From an uncultured Collinsella sp. (GTDB lineage Bacteria > Actinomycetota > Coriobacteriia > Coriobacteriales > Coriobacteriaceae), in NCBI GenBank assembly GCA_900546085.1, contig URBS01000098.1, forward strand, positions 1-8,608: 8,608 nucleotides of DNA. Reading direction: 5' to 3'. Of this stretch, positions 5,804 to 8,608 are shown one piece after another (within the stretch, counting starts at the first letter, position 1; each line of letters starts with the position of its first letter). The notes under the pieces were generated by a model that was given only the letters and a program-made list of their open reading frames with translations, was not told where the DNA came from and did not search any database. A program made the translations under genes and the position numbers.

Positions 5804-6939
5804 TCTACCTGGATAACGCGGCGACGACCATGCACAAGCCGCAGACGGTCATCGATGCCGTGACGCAGGCGATGTGCTCGCTCGGCAATGCCGGGCGCGG
5901 CGCCACGTCGGGTGCCCTCGATGCCGCTCGTACGATTCACGGTTGCCGTGCCAAGCTCGCGCGCTTGCTGGGCTGCCCGCGGGCTGATCATGTGTGCTTT
6001 ACGTCCAACTCCACCGCGGCGCTCAACACCGCCATCAATGGCGTGGTGCGCCGCGGCGACCGCGTGGTCACGACGGTGCTCGAGCACAACTCCGTGTTGC
6101 GTCCGCTCAACCGCCTGGCGGCAGAGCAGGGCGTGACCGTTGAGCATGCGGGCTGCGACGCGAACGGTGCGCTCGACTACGAAGAGCTTGAGCGGCTGGT
6201 GACGCCGGGCACACGTGCCGTGGTGGTGGCGCACGCCTCCAATGTGACCGGCAACGCGGTCGACATTGCGCGCGTGGCCGCCATGGCCCATGCGGCCGGT
6301 GCGCTCGTGATCGTCGATGCCTCGCAGTCTGCCGGCACGGCGCATATTGATATGCAGGCCATGGGGCTCGACGTGGTGTGCTTTACCGGCCACAAGGGGC
6401 TCATGGGTCCGCAGGGGACCGGCGGCCTGGCCGTGGCGGAGGGCATTGACGTGGCCCCCTGGGCCATGGGCGGTACGGGCGTGCACAGCTTTGATCCGCT
6501 GCAGCCGCTTGAGTGGCCCACGCGCCTGGAGGCGGGCACGCTCAACGGCCACGGTGTCGCCGGCCTTTCTGTCGGCCTCGACTTTATCGAGGCCCAAGGT
6601 GGGGTCGAGGCGATTGCGGCGCATGAGCGAGCACTGGCAGATCGCTTTCTCGCTGGCGTGCGCGAAATCCCGGAGATCAAGCTCTACGGTGCCTTTGACC
6701 AGCCCGTGCGCTCGGCGATCGTTTCACTCAACGTGGGCGATATCGATTCGGCCGAGATTTCGGACGCGCTCATGCAAGGGTGGGGGATTGCGACGCGCCC
6801 CGGCGCCCACTGCGCTCCGCTCATGCACCGCGCGTTGGGGACCGAGCGCCAGGGTGTCGTTCGCTTCTCGTTTGGGTATTTCAACACGGACGAGGAAGTT
6901 GACGCCGCGATTGAAGCTTTGCGCGATTTAGCTTGCTAA
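5800..6939 (+). CDS. Cysteine desulfurase family protein (class V aminotransferase fold, selenium-cluster type)
   Basis: This 379-residue PLP enzyme of the NifS/CsdA-like group removes sulfur from cysteine (or selenium from selenocysteine) as an enzyme-bound persulfide/perselenide. Motifs: MIYLDNAATT start, FTSNSTAALNTAI (67-79), LEHNSVLRP (94-102), VDASQSAG (172-179) with the PLP-contacting Asp173, FTGHKG with PLP lysine Lys199, GPQGTGGL, and RPGAHCAPLMHRALGT (333-348) with the presumed catalytic Cys338, then VRFSFGYFNTDEEVD. It is complete and of usual length. The ATG at 5800 overlaps the preceding stop by 4 bases; an in-frame GTG at 5785 would extend it only five codons into the DUF3343 gene. 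Position in the yedF/DUF3343 block points to selenium supply for SelD rather than housekeeping Fe-S assembly, since no scaffold gene (iscU or sufU) is present. The last residue is also Cys (379). Confidence 0.93.
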   Translation: MIYLDNAATTMHKPQTVIDAVTQAMCSLGNAGRGATSGALDAARTIHGCRAKLARLLGCPRADHVCFTSNSTAALNTAINGVVRRGDRVVTTVLEHNSVLRPLNRLAAEQGVTVEHAGCDANGALDYEELERLVTPGTRAVVVAHASNVTGNAVDIARVAAMAHAAGALVIVDASQSAGTAHIDMQAMGLDVVCFTGHKGLMGPQGTGGLAVAEGIDVAPWAMGGTGVHSFDPLQPLEWPTRLEAGTLNGHGVAGLSVGLDFIEAQGGVEAIAAHERALADRFLAGVREIPEIKLYGAFDQPVRSAIVSLNVGDIDSAEISDALMQGWGIATRPGAHCAPLMHRALGTERQGVVRFSFGYFNTDEEVDAAIEALRDLAC

Positions 6940-6943
6940 AGCG

Positions 6944-6951
6944 TATATACT
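6944..6951 (+). promoter_or_regulatory. Possible -10 box ahead of the brnQ terminator
   Basis: TATATACT contains a TATACT (6946-6951) like the one before selD (3755-3760), both preceded by GCG. There is no good -35 at 16-18 bases, the nearest being TTGCGC at 6919-6924 with a spacer of 19-21 bases. A transcript from here would enter the terminator hairpin at once, giving a short attenuated leader for brnQ. Weak. Confidence 0.3.
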
Positions 6952-6953
6952 TG

Positions 6954-6987
6954 CGGGATGGGCCTTTTGCCCGTCCCGTTTTTGTTT
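6954..6987 (+). terminator. Rho-independent terminator after the selenium block
   Basis: CGGGATGGGC (6954-6963) pairs with GCCCGTCCCG (6969-6978), with one T:G wobble, around the loop CTTTT. TTTTTGTTT follows (6979-6987). This is a textbook terminator 14 bases after the desulfurase stop. It separates the selenium genes from brnQ. Confidence 0.92.
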
Positions 6988-7006
6988 CGACCCGAAAGGT
7001 GGTCCC

Positions 7007-8365
7007 ATGGCCTCATCCGCGCCGCGCGGCCTGCGCTCCGACCATGTCGTTACCGTCGGTATCGCCCTGTTCTCGATGCTCTTTGGCGCCGGCAACCTTA
7101 TTATTCCGCCGCTGCTGGCGCTGCAGGCGGGCTCTGCCACGCCGGTCGCCATGCTCGGCTTTCTCATTGCCGCCATCGGCCTGCCCGTCATGGGCTTTAT
7201 CGCCGTGGCACTTGCCGGAACGGCGCGCGAGCTTGCCGGCCGTGTGCATCCCAAGTTCGGCGAGTTCTTTGTCGCGGCGGTGTATCTGGCTATCGGCCCG
7301 TGCCTGGCCATTCCGCGCACGAGCTCCACGGCCTTCGAGATGCTGGTGCCGCTGTTGCCCGAGGGCGTCTCGCTCGGCACGGCGCGCCTGGTGTTTGCCG
7401 TCGGCTTCTTTGTCGTCGCGTTTGCGCTCACGCTGCGCCCGGGCGTCATCACACGCGTGCTCGGCCGCATTACGGGCCCCGCGCTCATTGCGCTCATCGT
7501 GCTGGTCGTTGGTGCTGCCGTGATCTCGCCGCTGGGTCCCGCTGCCGCGCCGCAGGCCCCCTACGATGCTGGCGCTGCCGTGCAGGGCTTTCTGACTGGC
7601 TATCAGACCATGGACCTGCTCGCGTCGCTCGCCTTTGGCATCATCATCGCCGAGACCATCCACGAGTTGGGTGTTACCGATGACAAGCGCGTGGCCTTCG
7701 AGATTTCGCGTTCCGGTGTGATCGCCGGCGTACTCATGGCCATCATCTACTGCGGCTTGGGCCTTGCCGGTATGCAGCTCGGCACCGTGATGCCCGACGC
7801 TACCAACGGCGCCGCCATCCTCGCCCGTTCGGCCTCCATGCATTTTGGGCTTGCCGGCACGGTCGTGGTCTTTGCGATCTTTTTCCTCGCCTGCATGAAC
7901 GTGTGCATCGGCCTCATCAGCTGCTGCTCGCGTTACTTCTGCGAGACGTATGTGGTCGAAGGGGGAGCGGAGGCCTCTGAGGAGGCCATGCGCCGCCCCT
8001 TTGCGGTTCTCGCCTTTGTGTTCGCAGCGTTTTCGTGCGTGCTCTCCAACGTGGGCCTCGACGTGATTCTTATGTTCTCGGTGCCCATGCTCAATGCCTT
8101 GTATCCCGTTGCCATTGTGCTGGTGCTTATGGGCCTGGTGCACGGTTTTTGCGACGCGCATCCGCAGGTATGGGTCTGGGTCGGCGGCGTCGTCGCGGTG
8201 CAGAGCGTGATCACCTCGGTCCGCGACGCGTTCTTTGCTGGCGCGTGGCTACCGTTCGATGCGCTGCCGCTGGCGGATATCGGTGCCGCGTGGGCGCCGG
8301 TCGCCGTGGTGGCGTTTGTGATAGGCCTGCTCCACAGCCGGTTTGTCGCACATTCGAGGAGCTAG
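7007..8365 (+). CDS. brnQ: Branched-chain amino acid transport system II carrier protein (LIVCS family)
   Basis: This 452-residue inner-membrane carrier takes up leucine, isoleucine and valine with a cation. The sequence is a chain of about 12 hydrophobic segments. Family hallmarks are LFGAGNLIIPP (25-35), IGPCLAIPRTSSTAFE (96-111) and GYQTMDLLASLAFG (198-211), followed by IAETIHELGV. Length is normal for the family. The ATG at 7007 follows GAAAGGTGG (6994-7002). The terminator at 6954-6987 lies immediately upstream, so expression must come from its own start site or from readthrough. There is no functional tie to the selenium genes. A four-base gap after the stop leads into AT-richer DNA and the tRNA promoter. 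Confidence 0.95.
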   Translation: MASSAPRGLRSDHVVTVGIALFSMLFGAGNLIIPPLLALQAGSATPVAMLGFLIAAIGLPVMGFIAVALAGTARELAGRVHPKFGEFFVAAVYLAIGPCLAIPRTSSTAFEMLVPLLPEGVSLGTARLVFAVGFFVVAFALTLRPGVITRVLGRITGPALIALIVLVVGAAVISPLGPAAAPQAPYDAGAAVQGFLTGYQTMDLLASLAFGIIIAETIHELGVTDDKRVAFEISRSGVIAGVLMAIIYCGLGLAGMQLGTVMPDATNGAAILARSASMHFGLAGTVVVFAIFFLACMNVCIGLISCCSRYFCETYVVEGGAEASEEAMRRPFAVLAFVFAAFSCVLSNVGLDVILMFSVPMLNALYPVAIVLVLMGLVHGFCDAHPQVWVWVGGVVAVQSVITSVRDAFFAGAWLPFDALPLADIGAAWAPVAVVAFVIGLLHSRFVAHSRS

Positions 8366-8376
8366 AATATCGCCGC

Positions 8377-8405
8377 TTGCACAGGCGGGAAGTCTCCCCT
8401 ATAAT
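8377..8405 (+). promoter_or_regulatory. Promoter of tRNA-Pro
   Basis: TTGCAC (8377-8382) and TATAAT (8400-8405) are separated by exactly 17 bases, a near-perfect housekeeping sigma-factor promoter. Transcription would start at about 8412, roughly 45 bases before the mature tRNA. The spacer holds a small inverted repeat, GGGA-AGTC-TCCC (8387-8398), of unknown meaning. Confidence 0.88.
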
Positions 8406-8456
8406 TTCCTTCGCTTTGGGACACGCAAGGTTTATGCCTTAGCTGCTCAACACCTT

Positions 8457-8533
8457 CGGGACGTGGCGCAGTTTGGTAGCGCGCCTGCTTTGGGAGCAGG
8501 ATGTCGCAGGTTCGAATCCTGTCGTCCCGACCA
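8457..8533 (+). tRNA. tRNA-Pro (anticodon UGG)
   Basis: This 77-base tRNA includes an encoded CCA. The acceptor stem is CGGGACG (8457-8463) with CGTCCCG (8523-8529), discriminator A8530, CCA 8531-8533. The D stem GCGC (8466-8469) pairs with GCGC (8479-8482). The anticodon stem CCTGC (8484-8488) pairs with GCAGG (8496-8500) around loop TTTGGGA, anticodon TGG at 8491-8493. The T arm is GCAGG-TTCGAAT-CCTGT (8506-8522) with one wobble pair. All arms are intact. Confidence 0.98.
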
Positions 8534-8541
8534 TCGATCCG

Positions 8542-8573
8542 ACGGCCGGGGGCGTATCGCCTCCGGCCGTTTC
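8542..8573 (+). terminator. Rho-independent terminator after tRNA-Pro
   Basis: ACGGCCGGGGGCG (8542-8554) pairs with CGCCTCCGGCCGT (8558-8570), 13 pairs with one G:T, loop TAT, followed by TTTCC. The T-tail is short but the stem is very strong and placed 9 bases after the CCA. Beyond it, to 8608, I see no feature. Confidence 0.85.
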
Positions 8574-8608
8574 CGTATGATTCGCTTGAATCCTCCGCGC
8601 TCCCTCTC

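Noticed and set aside
8457..8533. tRNA as a prophage or island attachment site
   Set aside because: There is no integrase, no repeated tRNA 3' end and no foreign-looking DNA next to it within the window.

Overview
The window is a GC-rich, gene-dense stretch with every protein gene on the + strand. It looks like an anaerobic, gut-type high-GC Gram-positive, most likely a Coriobacteriia member such as Collinsella. That assignment is an inference from base composition, the Shine-Dalgarno sites and the gene set; there is no marker gene here to prove it. Bases 1-45 are not genomic. They match the Illumina P7/TruSeq adapter with a 6-base index, so the window begins at an untrimmed contig end.

Layout: (1) 200-3725 holds two tandem genes of the 2-hydroxyacyl-CoA dehydratase / double-cubane-cluster reductase family (one divergent, one close to E. 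coli YjiM), followed by an ATP-dependent activator with the family's two iron-sulfur cysteines (YjiL-like). Each reductase gene is followed by a roughly 100-base imperfect palindrome of one shared repeat family. (2) 3796-6939 is a selenium-utilisation block: selD, yedF, a small DUF3343 gene and a class V aminotransferase / cysteine desulfurase. selD carries an in-frame TGA at 3844-3846, exactly where E. coli SelD has its catalytic Cys17. It is read here as selenocysteine, with SECIS-like hairpins just downstream. Treating this TGA as a stop would lose or truncate the gene. (3) After a strong terminator comes brnQ, a branched-chain amino acid carrier. (4) A tRNA-Pro(UGG) follows, with its own consensus promoter and terminator.

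How the genes may work together: the cysteine desulfurase can mobilise sulfur or selenium as persulfide/perselenide. YedF (TusA-like plus DsrE-like domains) and the DUF3343 protein are plausible carriers, and SelD makes selenophosphate. The reductase/activator block could be a separate low-potential reductase system, or it could be functionally tied to selenium through its position directly upstream in the same orientation. That link is the most interesting open question here. selA, selB and selC are not in this window and must lie elsewhere if SelD is translated as proposed.
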